A stretch of 39,241 nucleotides of DNA from Rhodobiaceae bacterium (GTDB lineage: Bacteria; Pseudomonadota; Alphaproteobacteria; RS24), in assembly GCA_018660505.1 (NCBI GenBank), contig JABJKE010000038.1, positions 1-39,241 of the forward strand. Reading direction: 5' to 3'. The notes below the pieces were generated by a model. The model did not search any database. It saw only the letters and a program-made list of their open reading frames with translations, and was not told the DNA's origin. Shown in pieces: positions 8,938 through 17,238 of this stretch; the stretch's first letter is position 1; the number at the start of each line of letters is the position of its first letter. Made by a program: the position numbers and the translations under genes.

Positions 8938-10356
8938 ATGGCGCAGTATCAGTTAGACGGCAAGATGAAGTTTGTATATGGGCTCGGTGCCGCGCCATTC
9001 GGGATTAAGGAAAACGGCTTTAGCTATTTCCTGCTGATATTCTATTCGCAAGTTTTGGGCTTGCAGCCGTTTCTAACCAGTCTGGCCCTGACCATCGCCA
9101 TTGCAGTAGATGCGATTACCGACCCGCTTATCGGCTATTGGTCCGATAATCTACGCTCCAAATGGGGCCGCCGACACCCGTTTATGTATCTTTCCATCGT
9201 GCCGATTTGCCTCAGCTATGCGGTTATGTGGAACCCGCCAAGCCTGGTGTTGGACGATCAAATGAGCCTGTTTTTCTATCTGCTTTTCTGCGCCGTGCTT
9301 ATTCGTGTGTTCCTGACTTTCTTCGAAGTGCCCAGCACCGCGCTGATATCCGAGCTAACCAGCGATTATGATACGCGCACAGAGCTTATGGGCCTGCGCT
9401 TTATGTTCGGTTGGTTGGGCGGCATTGGCATGGCGTTTTTGGCCTATTCGACGTTTCTTGCGGCCAATGAAAATGGCAATGGCATTTTGCAAGCCGGGGG
9501 CTATGTCAAATACGGGCTGGCTGCCTCGGCGTTAATGTTTGTCGGCATGGTGGTGTCTTCTTTGGGCACCCATAGGGCGATACCGCATCTGCATATGCCG
9601 CCGGAAAAAACTAAAGTCACCCCCCGCATGGTGGCGGGCGAAATTTTCGAAGTCTTTAAGAATAAGAACTTTCAAGCGCTTTTTCTGGCCTCGATTTTCT
9701 TCGGCACGGCGTCGGGTTTCACCGCTTCCTTGAGCATTTATTTCTCGACCTTTTTCTGGGAATTACAGCCTTCGCAGCTCGCCATTTTCACTATTTTTCA
9801 AGCGATTGCAGCGATTTGTGCCGTGCCCATCGCGCGGTTGCTGGGCAGACGGTTTGATAAAAAACGCGCCGCTTTGGGCAGTTTCGTGGTGATGTTGCTC
9901 ATCGGCCCCTCGATGTGGCTATCGCGGTTAGCGGGGCTGCTGCCCGAAAATGGCTCCGACGCTTTATTCCCGATTTTGCTGACCCATAATTTCCTGCAAG
10001 TGCTGATTATCATCGTGTTTTACATCCTCTTCGGCTCGATGATGGCGGATGTGGTGGAAGATAGCGCGGTCGATACGGCGCGGCGCAATGAGGGGGTTAT
10101 TTTTGCCGCACGCGCCTTTGCGGGCAAAATGGTGGCGGGCATGGGCATTTTATTGGCCGGCCTTGTGCTGACACTCATCAACATGCCGCGCAACGCTCAG
10201 CCGTCGGAAGTGGCGCAAGAGACCCTCGTCGATTTGGTGCTATACGCGGTGCCCATTGAAGCGTTTTTCTATATCGCGGCGTTTTTCATGATGATGCGCT
10301 ATCGCATCACGCGGCGTCGGCATGGCGAGAACGTGGAAAAAGTAGCGCAGATATAA
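8938..10356 (+). CDS. MFS transporter of the GPH (MelB-like) type
   Basis: The 472 residues have about 12 membrane helices. The N-terminal half is characteristic of glycoside-pentoside-hexuronide:cation symporters: GLGAAPFGIKENGFSYFLL, then the first-loop motif DAITDPLIGYWSDNLRSKWGRRHP with the paired Arg/Gly run (positions about 59-82). Members move sugars or other small solutes with H+ or Na+. A GGGAGG site precedes the ATG. It is convergent with the SulP gene, with only 4 bases between stop codons. Substrate is unknown; relatives in bacteria without sugar genes nearby are usually left as generic MFS. Confidence 0.9.
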   Translation: MAQYQLDGKMKFVYGLGAAPFGIKENGFSYFLLIFYSQVLGLQPFLTSLALTIAIAVDAITDPLIGYWSDNLRSKWGRRHPFMYLSIVPICLSYAVMWNPPSLVLDDQMSLFFYLLFCAVLIRVFLTFFEVPSTALISELTSDYDTRTELMGLRFMFGWLGGIGMAFLAYSTFLAANENGNGILQAGGYVKYGLAASALMFVGMVVSSLGTHRAIPHLHMPPEKTKVTPRMVAGEIFEVFKNKNFQALFLASIFFGTASGFTASLSIYFSTFFWELQPSQLAIFTIFQAIAAICAVPIARLLGRRFDKKRAALGSFVVMLLIGPSMWLSRLAGLLPENGSDALFPILLTHNFLQVLIIIVFYILFGSMMADVVEDSAVDTARRNEGVIFAARAFAGKMVAGMGILLAGLVLTLINMPRNAQPSEVAQETLVDLVLYAVPIEAFFYIAAFFMMMRYRITRRRHGENVEKVAQI

Positions 10357-10360
10357 TCGG

Positions 10361-12550
10361 TTAGGCTTGCAGTTCGGCAATCGTGCGATTGGCCGAGATA
10401 ATGCGGTCCGATAGGGTGATGGAGATGAGCTGCAAGAGCGCATCGATAACCGGATCATTGGCCGCTTCTAGCTTGTCATAGGTTTCACGCGACAGCCCAT
10501 AGACTGTGGTGGCGCCGCGCGCGATAAGCTCGGCGCTGCGGGTTTCTCGGCGCACAAAGCCCATTTCGCCCAGCATCGTGTGGCGCATGAAAGAGTAAAT
10601 GCGGAACGGCTGATTGGGCACATCATAACTCACCACATCCACACGGCCGATATCGAGGAAATATATGTCATCGGCTTCCTCGCCTTGCGAGCAGATAATA
10701 TCGCCAGATTTATACTCAATGCGGTCGAGGGAGGTAAACAGCCTGTTGGCCATTTCTGCGCTGCCGAGGCGGGTTTCTAGCCAGCCTTGCAGGGAAACCC
10801 GACTGCCTTCGAACTCTCGTTCGCGCAGCAGGTTTTCTTCAATGGCTTCCATGGCATCGTAAATCGCCGCGTAATTTTGGTCGGCAATGAGGGTTGGCGA
10901 GCGGCGCAGCAGGCGCGCGACGGTAGTTTGTTCTTTATTCGGCAATTCAATGGTCGATATGGAAGCGTTTTGCTTGTCTGCCGCGAGGAAAATCTTCTGC
11001 AGAATTTGCTCGGCCGAAGCATCAACGCCGCTGACGTGTTTAAACGACAAGATAACGTGGCGAATGGGCGAGGATTTATCTTGCAGGTCGCCTTTAATCT
11101 TAGTGTAGAAATTATGCGCCGTGCCAAAGAACAAAAACCCTTGCAACTCATAAATCCGTATCGATTGGTTGAGATTGCTCAAATAGGCTTCTTCATCGGC
11201 TGAGCGAACGATGCGCGAGCGATAGCCTTCGCCAGACATTTCTTGGCGCACCACAGAAACAAAACTGGCGCGCGCGGCAAATAAAATGCAGCCACACACA
11301 ATGCCCAACACAAGGCCAAAGATAAATCCGGCATACAGCGTGGTGGACGCGATGAGCAGCAAAAGAATATATTCATTGCGGTCGAGCATGGAATAAGTTT
11401 CGCCAATCCAGCGATAAGCGATTTGCACACCGAGGAATAAAATCATCGCCGCCAGAGCTATTTTCGGCAGTAAAGAAATAACACTGCCGCCAACCACCAG
11501 CACCACGCCACATACCAAAGAGGTGACCACGGCAGCGACCGGAAAACGGCTCCGCTTGCCCGCGTTCAACAGCGAACGGCTGAGCGACACAAGGCCAATA
11601 AATCCACCTAAAAAACCTGATAAACCAATGGCATAACCATGGATTTTAAGCTCGTGGTTTAAATCGCTATCGATGTTTTTATCCATCTCAATGCCGGCGA
11701 TGATAAGCAGAATAGACAGAGCCGTAACGGTGACCGTAACAATTAATTCGGGCAGAAAGCTGACCAAATGAGACCATAATTGCGCGGTGAAAATACCGTG
11801 TAGCGGTGGGAAAAACACGTCAGCCTGGCCGCCACCGCTCAGCAAAATCCCCAAATCTTGGCCCTGTGCCAGCGATATGCCTTGATAGGATAGAACCCCG
11901 TGAATGGCGAAAATACTGACAAAAATACCCAAGGGCAGGGCCATTTGGCTGGTGCTGAAATGGGTAAGCGCCCAAAAGAACAGCGCGAAACCCACCAGAC
12001 CGACCAATTTGATGGTTTGTAATTCGGAAAACTCAGAGCTCAGCAATTGCGGAATCGTCAGCCCCGTGGCCAGATAGAACGCCCCATTGATCATCAAAAA
12101 GCCCGCCGCCGCTAAAAAGCCACCGGCCACAGAAACCGGCACAAAGCGGACGATATTGCCCCATTTAAAGCGCCCCATAAGAAACATCGTCAGGGCGGTC
12201 ACCAAAGTTGCCAGACATAAAGCCGACAAAGAGAACAGGGCTAATTCTTTACCCTGCAGCCCCGATTGGCTGGCCGATTGGGAGACAACGACGATAAAAC
12301 TAGCCAGAACCGCAACCGTATTGCTATCGGGGCCCGCGATGGAAAAGCGAATGCCCGACTTTAACGCCACCACCATAACCGTGGCGATGGTGGTAATCAG
12401 CGAGGCGCCGATGGTGTAATTGATATAGGGCGATAAATCGGGCGAGGAGAACAGCAAAGCCCCGTAGGACAGGGCATAGGTGAGCGATAAAAGCGCAATG
12501 GCAATGCCCGCGCCTAAATCTGATTTAGCTGCCTTGGAAAAGATACTCAA
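10361..12550 (-). CDS. SulP-family anion transporter fused to STAS and cyclic-nucleotide-binding domains
   Basis: SLC26/SulP carriers import sulfate, bicarbonate or dicarboxylates. The roughly 430-residue membrane part (10 or more helices; family phrases LTYALSYGALLF and FSIAGPDSNT) is followed by a STAS domain (about 455-560, core RHVILSFKHVSGVDASA). A C-terminal cNMP-binding/CRP-like domain follows (about 590-710), with GDIICSQGEEADDIYFLDIG and the phosphate-cassette region GEMGFVRRETRSAE that keeps the Arg. Transport may thus be gated by a cyclic nucleotide. I prefer the TTG at 12550, which has GGAGG 8 bases upstream; a GTG at 12586 would add 12 residues without such a site. The total is about 729 residues. 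Confidence 0.88.
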   Translation of the reverse strand: MSIFSKAAKSDLGAGIAIALLSLTYALSYGALLFSSPDLSPYINYTIGASLITTIATVMVVALKSGIRFSIAGPDSNTVAVLASFIVVVSQSASQSGLQGKELALFSLSALCLATLVTALTMFLMGRFKWGNIVRFVPVSVAGGFLAAAGFLMINGAFYLATGLTIPQLLSSEFSELQTIKLVGLVGFALFFWALTHFSTSQMALPLGIFVSIFAIHGVLSYQGISLAQGQDLGILLSGGGQADVFFPPLHGIFTAQLWSHLVSFLPELIVTVTVTALSILLIIAGIEMDKNIDSDLNHELKIHGYAIGLSGFLGGFIGLVSLSRSLLNAGKRSRFPVAAVVTSLVCGVVLVVGGSVISLLPKIALAAMILFLGVQIAYRWIGETYSMLDRNEYILLLLIASTTLYAGFIFGLVLGIVCGCILFAARASFVSVVRQEMSGEGYRSRIVRSADEEAYLSNLNQSIRIYELQGFLFFGTAHNFYTKIKGDLQDKSSPIRHVILSFKHVSGVDASAEQILQKIFLAADKQNASISTIELPNKEQTTVARLLRRSPTLIADQNYAAIYDAMEAIEENLLREREFEGSRVSLQGWLETRLGSAEMANRLFTSLDRIEYKSGDIICSQGEEADDIYFLDIGRVDVVSYDVPNQPFRIYSFMRHTMLGEMGFVRRETRSAELIARGATTVYGLSRETYDKLEAANDPVIDALLQLISITLSDRIISANRTIAELQA

Positions 12551-12618
12551 CTCACACGCCTCCGATACCGAATCAAAGGATAGCACTAATCCCCATCGGA
12601 CGCGCGGGCTACTATGGT

Positions 12619-13314
12619 TTAGACGTTCACCGACAGCCCCGCCATATCGGCAAGACCGGCGGCCATTTTCTCGGTGGTTGCGCCGCGCACCAGGCGTTTG
12701 TTGCCGGCATAGGCTTTCGGATGCAGGGCTTGCAGGGCTTTCGCTTTTTCCATGGCCCGCGCCATCAACTGGTCGGCTGGCACGGCTTCGTCTAGAAACC
12801 CAGCTTCAATGGCGGTTGGCGTATCGATGAGCTCGGCGCCGACAAAACACATATCGAGATATTTATTGTTGATTTTAAACTCAGCTAAATCTTGCCCGAA
12901 AGGCGGCAAGACCATACCAATGGCGCTCTCGTTGAGGCCGTAGCGCGCCTCGCCCTCCGCCCCAATGCGATAATCAGCGCTGAGCATTAACAAGCCACCT
13001 GCGGCAATGCCGTGGCCCGGCGAGGCGATAACCACAGGCTTGTCATTGCCAAAAACCCGGGTCAGAAATTGGCCGCCCATGCCCACCATATCGGCGACAC
13101 GGTCTGGCTGTTCTTTCATCACTTTCAAATCAAAGCCCGCACACATGGCGCGGCCTTCGCTGGTCAGCACAATCACGTCGGCTTTGGCTTCGGCTTCATC
13201 GAAACAAGCGTTTAAGGCTTCCATCATGGCGAAGCTGAAAGCATTGGCCTTGCCGTCATTCAGGCTGATAATGGCAATGCCATCTTCTATTTTCAGGGTT
13301 GCGAATTGGCTCAT
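12619..13314 (-). CDS. Crotonase/enoyl-CoA hydratase-family protein, short form
   Basis: The 231-residue crotonase fold acts on CoA thioesters. Oxyanion-hole segments are AMCAGFDLKVM and GHGIAAGGLLML. Of the two catalytic glutamates of rat enoyl-CoA hydratase, the second is kept (YGLNESAIGM) but the first position is Leu in GGLLML. Classical hydration is therefore doubtful, and isomerase- or hydrolase-type chemistry is possible. The family is usually about 255-265 residues, so the C-terminus is short. The ATG at 13314 has AAGGAG 7 bases upstream and overlaps the stop of the upstream heme-membrane gene by 4 bases (ATGA), indicating coupling. Confidence 0.88.
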   Translation of the reverse strand: MSQFATLKIEDGIAIISLNDGKANAFSFAMMEALNACFDEAEAKADVIVLTSEGRAMCAGFDLKVMKEQPDRVADMVGMGGQFLTRVFGNDKPVVIASPGHGIAAGGLLMLSADYRIGAEGEARYGLNESAIGMVLPPFGQDLAEFKINNKYLDMCFVGAELIDTPTAIEAGFLDEAVPADQLMARAMEKAKALQALHPKAYAGNKRLVRGATTEKMAAGLADMAGLSVNV

Positions 13315-13928
13315 GAGGGGCTCCTTTTGGTAAAAAACACATATAGGCGTAGCACAATGGCAGCCCAAATCAAGATGATGAGTGCCATCGGTTTGGCATC
13401 CGGCGTGCCGACGCCGCCGGTATAAGTGACCGCAAAAACAAAGGCCAGATAATGCACGCCAAATTTATGCAGCCGACGCCAATGGGTCGTTCCCAAACGA
13501 CGAATGGCGCCATCGGTAGAGGTTGCCAACATGGCAAACATCGCCACATAGGCGCCGCCGCCCACAATCAACGTCTCGAGGCTGGTCGGGCGCTGCGACA
13601 ATATGAGGAAAATCACCAAAGCCGCTAGATGGATGATATGCGCCACGCCAAAGCTAATGCCCGCATTGCGGCGGTTCTGGCGCAGCCATGTGGTGGCTTT
13701 ATTTTGGGTCAGCTGATATAGCGGCGACGCTAAATAGACAGCGAGAAACAAAAAGAAGGAAAACCGAGCCGTATAGCGCGCCCAAAGCTGCCAGGTTTCG
13801 ACCTGCGGCGGCGCGCCGAGAAATAAAGCCAGCAGCAAAGCGACACTGGCCAAAAGGGTGAAGGCTATCCACCTTGGCAGGCTTTGGGGCGCCAAGGCAT
13901 ATCCGTTTTCGCGTTTTATCATATCCAT
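13311..13928 (-). CDS. Ferric-reductase-like (MsrQ/YedZ-type) heme membrane protein
   Basis: The 205 residues have about six membrane helices in the ferric-reductase-like transmembrane fold. Histidines that may ligate heme b are in GVAHIIHLAAL (about residues 96-106) and in THWRRLHKFGVHYLAF. MsrQ delivers electrons to the periplasmic methionine-sulfoxide reductase MsrP, but no msrP is adjacent here, so I do not assign the symbol. Two in-frame ATGs two codons apart are possible (13928 and 13922); the second has the better-spaced GGGA. It is translationally coupled to the crotonase gene. Confidence 0.8.
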   Translation of the reverse strand: MDMIKRENGYALAPQSLPRWIAFTLLASVALLLALFLGAPPQVETWQLWARYTARFSFFLFLAVYLASPLYQLTQNKATTWLRQNRRNAGISFGVAHIIHLAALVIFLILSQRPTSLETLIVGGGAYVAMFAMLATSTDGAIRRLGTTHWRRLHKFGVHYLAFVFAVTYTGGVGTPDAKPMALIILIWAAIVLRLYVFFTKRSPS

Positions 13929-14022
13929 TCCCGTTTATATTCTTGTGGCTTTTTGACACAGAAAAATTCCGTGTGTTTCGCGGCTGTCTGGCATAGTTTA
14001 GGGGCAATCGAGGGAGATTGTC

Positions 14023-15795
14023 ATGGCTTATCGCGCACCAACCACGGAAATTAAATTCGCACTCATGCAAGAGGCGGGTTTTCAACGCTTAATCGATAGC
14101 GGAAAATTCGAAGACCTATCCGATGATTTGCTCGACGCGATTTTGGACGAAGCGGCGAAATTAGCCAATGATGTTGTCGCGCCCGCCAGCTGGGATGGCG
14201 ACCAAAAAGGCTGCCAATTGACCGACGATGGCGTGCGTGTGCCAGAGAGTTTCAAACAGGCTTACACAAAATACGTCGAAGGCGGCTGGCCGACGCTGGC
14301 CGCACCAAGCGCCTATGGCGGGCAAGACCTGCCTTTGTCGCTTTCCAATGCGGTCACCGAAATGATGAACGCCAATATTGGTTTTCAGCTGTGCCCCATG
14401 TTGTCGAACGGCGGCATGGAAGCGCTGGCCGCCCATGCCTCTGACGCGCAAAAAGAGAAATATCTGCACCGCGTGGTGTCTGGCGAGTGGTCGGCGACAA
14501 TGAATTTGACCGAGCCCCATGCCGGCTCCGACGTCGGCAATATTCGCGCCAAAGCCGAGCCGCAAGACGACGGCTCGCATAAAATTACTGGCACGAAAAT
14601 TTACATTACCTATGGCGATCACGACATGGTCGAGAATATCGTCCATCTGGTTTTGGCACGCACTCCCGGCGCGCCTGAGGGCACCAAAGGCATCTCGCTT
14701 TTCGTTGTGCCAAAATTCTTTGTTAATGACGACGGCTCTTTAGGCGAGCGCAATGATGTGAAATGCATCGGCTTGGAAGACAAGCTTGGCATTCACGCCA
14801 GCCCCACCTGCGTGATGGCCTTTGGCGAAAACGACGGCGCTATCGGCTGGTTGGTCGGCGCAGAAAATCGTGGCATGGCCTGCATGTTCACCATGATGAA
14901 CAATGCGCGCCTGCACGTTGGGCTGCAAGGGGTCGGGGTGGCGGAAGCTGCCACGCAGCACGCTTTGGCCTATGCGCTGGACCGCAAACAAGGGCGCGCA
15001 CCTGGCGCTGGCAAAGACGATAATGATGCGGTCTCGATTATCCATCATCCAGATGTGCGCCGCATGTTGCTGACCATGCGCGCGCTCACCGACGCGTCGC
15101 GCGCCATTTGCTATGAAAACGGCGTGATGGCAGATATTGCCGAAGCCACGGGCGATGAAGCCGCGCGCGCCAAAAATGATTTGCTCACGCCTATCTCAAA
15201 AGCCTTTAGCACCGACATTGCCAATGAAGTGGCGGCGATGGGTGTGCAAGTGCATGGCGGCATGGGCTTCGTAGAAGAAACCGGCGCCGCGCAACATGTT
15301 CGCGACGCCCGCATTCTGACCATTTACGAAGGCACCAACGGCATTCAAGCGATGGATCTCGTGGGCCGTAAATTGCCGCTCGGCAATGGCGCCATTGTGG
15401 CCGACTATATGGACGAAATGCGCGAGACGGCTGAAACTTGTAGCCAATCCAACAGCCCCGTATTGGTGGATATGGCCGAGCGTCTGTCGGCCGCCATTGC
15501 GGTTTTGGACGACACAACGCAGTGGGTGATGGCGCAAAAAGGCTCGTTGGATGCGCTGGCTGGCGCGACGCCTTATTTGCGTTTGTTTGGCCTGGTGGCA
15601 GGGTGCCATTATTTGGCGCGTGGGGCCCATGGGGTGAGCACAAATGATGTGGAGCCGAATTTCGCGCAACGCAAAACCTCCTCGGCGCAATTCTATGCGC
15701 ATAATCTTCTGTCCGCTGTTGGCGGTCTGTCGGATGCGGTAAAAGCGGGCAATGCCATGCTCGAAGAAATAGGTCTCGAAGCGCTGGCCAGTTAG
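14023..15795 (+). CDS. Acyl-CoA dehydrogenase with C-terminal extension
   Basis: An FAD-dependent enzyme that introduces the alpha,beta double bond into acyl-CoA, passing electrons to ETF. The 590 residues exceed the classic 380-400 and match the long subfamily with an acetyl-CoA-dehydrogenase-like C-terminal domain. Visible features are the N-terminal helical domain, the FAD/substrate strand MNLTEPHAGSDVGNIRAKA (about 160-180), and the region around E436 in ILTIYEGTNGIQAMDLVGRKL, where medium-chain enzymes carry the catalytic base. A GAGGGAGA site precedes the ATG. 3-methylmercaptopropionyl-CoA dehydrogenase (DmdC) belongs to this subfamily, but nothing in the neighbourhood supports that specificity. 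Confidence 0.93.
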   Translation: MAYRAPTTEIKFALMQEAGFQRLIDSGKFEDLSDDLLDAILDEAAKLANDVVAPASWDGDQKGCQLTDDGVRVPESFKQAYTKYVEGGWPTLAAPSAYGGQDLPLSLSNAVTEMMNANIGFQLCPMLSNGGMEALAAHASDAQKEKYLHRVVSGEWSATMNLTEPHAGSDVGNIRAKAEPQDDGSHKITGTKIYITYGDHDMVENIVHLVLARTPGAPEGTKGISLFVVPKFFVNDDGSLGERNDVKCIGLEDKLGIHASPTCVMAFGENDGAIGWLVGAENRGMACMFTMMNNARLHVGLQGVGVAEAATQHALAYALDRKQGRAPGAGKDDNDAVSIIHHPDVRRMLLTMRALTDASRAICYENGVMADIAEATGDEAARAKNDLLTPISKAFSTDIANEVAAMGVQVHGGMGFVEETGAAQHVRDARILTIYEGTNGIQAMDLVGRKLPLGNGAIVADYMDEMRETAETCSQSNSPVLVDMAERLSAAIAVLDDTTQWVMAQKGSLDALAGATPYLRLFGLVAGCHYLARGAHGVSTNDVEPNFAQRKTSSAQFYAHNLLSAVGGLSDAVKAGNAMLEEIGLEALAS

Positions 15796-15858
15796 GCGCG
15801 CGCGGTTTCCGTAACATTACGCAAAACTGTTTGATTTCGACTTTCGCGCAACGCCTCG

Positions 15859-15864
15859 TATACA
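15859..15864 (+). promoter_or_regulatory. Candidate -10 element for glmU-glmS
   Basis: TATACA lies 30 bases before the glmU ATG, in the 98-base gap after the acyl-CoA dehydrogenase gene. The best -35-like stretch, TTTCGA (15834-15839), is 19 bases away, longer than ideal, so only the -10 is suggested. Confidence 0.3.
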
Positions 15865-15893
15865 CTGAGGCTTGTTAGAAAGGTCGCTTTACT

Positions 15894-17237
15894 ATGAGCC
15901 CATCCAGCCCCACTCCCTTTGGAGCCATTCTTCTTGCTGCCGGCAAGGGCACGCGCATGCGTTCGGCCTTGCCAAAAGTATTGCACGAAATTGCCGGGCG
16001 GCCGATGTTGGGCCACGCCATTGCGGCGGCGCGCCAAGCGGGCGCGGCGGAAATTCTTTTGGTGACATCGCCCGAACAAGACGATGTGCGCGCCTATGCC
16101 GATAGTTTAAAAGGCGCTTTGACGCATTGTATCCAGCAAGAGCAGTTGGGCACAGGCGACGCAGTGGCCGCGGCCTTTGATGCGGCCAAGAAACACCAAC
16201 GCCTCGTGGTTATGTTTGGCGATACGCCTTTGATGCGGGCCGAGGTTTTGGCCGGTTTAGCGCTTCATACGGCGGAGCTGGCGGTGTTAGGGTTTGAGCC
16301 CGAAGACCCGGCCGCTTATGGACGCATTGTGATGCAGGGCGAAACGCCGACGCAAATTATCGAGTTTAAAGACGCCGATGCCGCCACCCGCAAAATTGGC
16401 TTATGCAATGGCGGTGCCATGGCGCTGAGCCAAGCGGCTTTGGCCAAATATCTGCCACAGCTGAAGAATGATAATGCCCAAGGCGAATATTATCTGCCAG
16501 ACCTCGTGGGACTGGCGGCGCAAGATGGCGCCACCACTGGCTTGGTGATGGCCAAGCCAGAAGACACAATGGGCGTCGATAGTCGGGCCGGGCAGGCGAA
16601 AGCCGAAGGGCTGATGCAACGCCGCTTGCGCCAATCGTTTCTCGAAGCCGGCGTCGGTATGCAAGACCCCGATAGCGTGTTTTTAAGTTATGACACGCAA
16701 ATAGATGCCGATGTGGTGCTCGAGCCGCATGTGAAAATCAACCCCGGTGTGCGCATCGCCAGTGGCACGATTATCAAAGCCTTCACTCATTTAGAAGGCG
16801 TGGACATTGGCAAAGATGCCCAAATTGGCCCCTATGCGCGCCTGCGCCCCGGCACGCAAGTGGGCGATGAGGCCAAGATAGGTAATTTCGTCGAAACCAA
16901 AAAGGCGATTGTCGGCAAGGGCGCGAAAATCAGTCACCTGTCTTATATCGGCGATGCCGAATTGGGCCACGAGGTGAACATTGGCGCGGGCACGATTACC
17001 TGCAATTACGATGGCTATAACAAACATGTGACGAAAATCGGCGCGGGCGCTTTTATCGGCTCCAACTCCTCTCTCATTGCGCCAGTCCAAATTGGCAAGG
17101 GTGCTTATTTGGGTTCGGGCTCAGCCATATCGAAAGATGTGCCAGACGATGCCCTGGTGGTCACCCGCGCGCGCGTGCGCGAGATAGCCGGCTGGGGCGC
17201 CAAGTTCCGCAATTCAAATAGCAAAAAGGACAAGTAA
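15894..17237 (+). CDS. glmU: GlmU, bifunctional GlcNAc-1-P uridyltransferase / GlcN-1-P acetyltransferase
   Basis: Makes UDP-GlcNAc for peptidoglycan and lipopolysaccharide in two steps: acetylation of GlcN-1-P, then UMP transfer. The N-terminal nucleotidyltransferase domain has ILLAAGKGTRMRSALPKVLH (about 12-31). The C-terminal left-handed beta-helix shows hexapeptide repeats from about residue 255. The acetyltransferase site lies in NYDGYNKHVTKIGAGAFIGS with the catalytic His of NKH. The 447 residues fit the family (about 450). The stop is one base before glmS, so the pathway's enzymes are co-expressed. Confidence 0.97.
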   Translation: MSPSSPTPFGAILLAAGKGTRMRSALPKVLHEIAGRPMLGHAIAAARQAGAAEILLVTSPEQDDVRAYADSLKGALTHCIQQEQLGTGDAVAAAFDAAKKHQRLVVMFGDTPLMRAEVLAGLALHTAELAVLGFEPEDPAAYGRIVMQGETPTQIIEFKDADAATRKIGLCNGGAMALSQAALAKYLPQLKNDNAQGEYYLPDLVGLAAQDGATTGLVMAKPEDTMGVDSRAGQAKAEGLMQRRLRQSFLEAGVGMQDPDSVFLSYDTQIDADVVLEPHVKINPGVRIASGTIIKAFTHLEGVDIGKDAQIGPYARLRPGTQVGDEAKIGNFVETKKAIVGKGAKISHLSYIGDAELGHEVNIGAGTITCNYDGYNKHVTKIGAGAFIGSNSSLIAPVQIGKGAYLGSGSAISKDVPDDALVVTRARVREIAGWGAKFRNSNSKKDK

Positions 17238-17238
17238 T

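Noticed and set aside
14023-15795. Acyl-CoA dehydrogenase plus crotonase as a DMSP-degradation (DmdC/DmdD) pair
   Set aside because: The long-form dehydrogenase fits the DmdC subfamily broadly, but the crotonase is short, lacks one catalytic Glu, faces the other way and is coupled to an MsrQ-like gene. No DmdA or DmdB is present.
15206-15865. Long antisense frames inside the acyl-CoA dehydrogenase gene
   Set aside because: Rich in Arg, Pro and His as expected of reverse frames in GC-rich coding DNA; no start signals.
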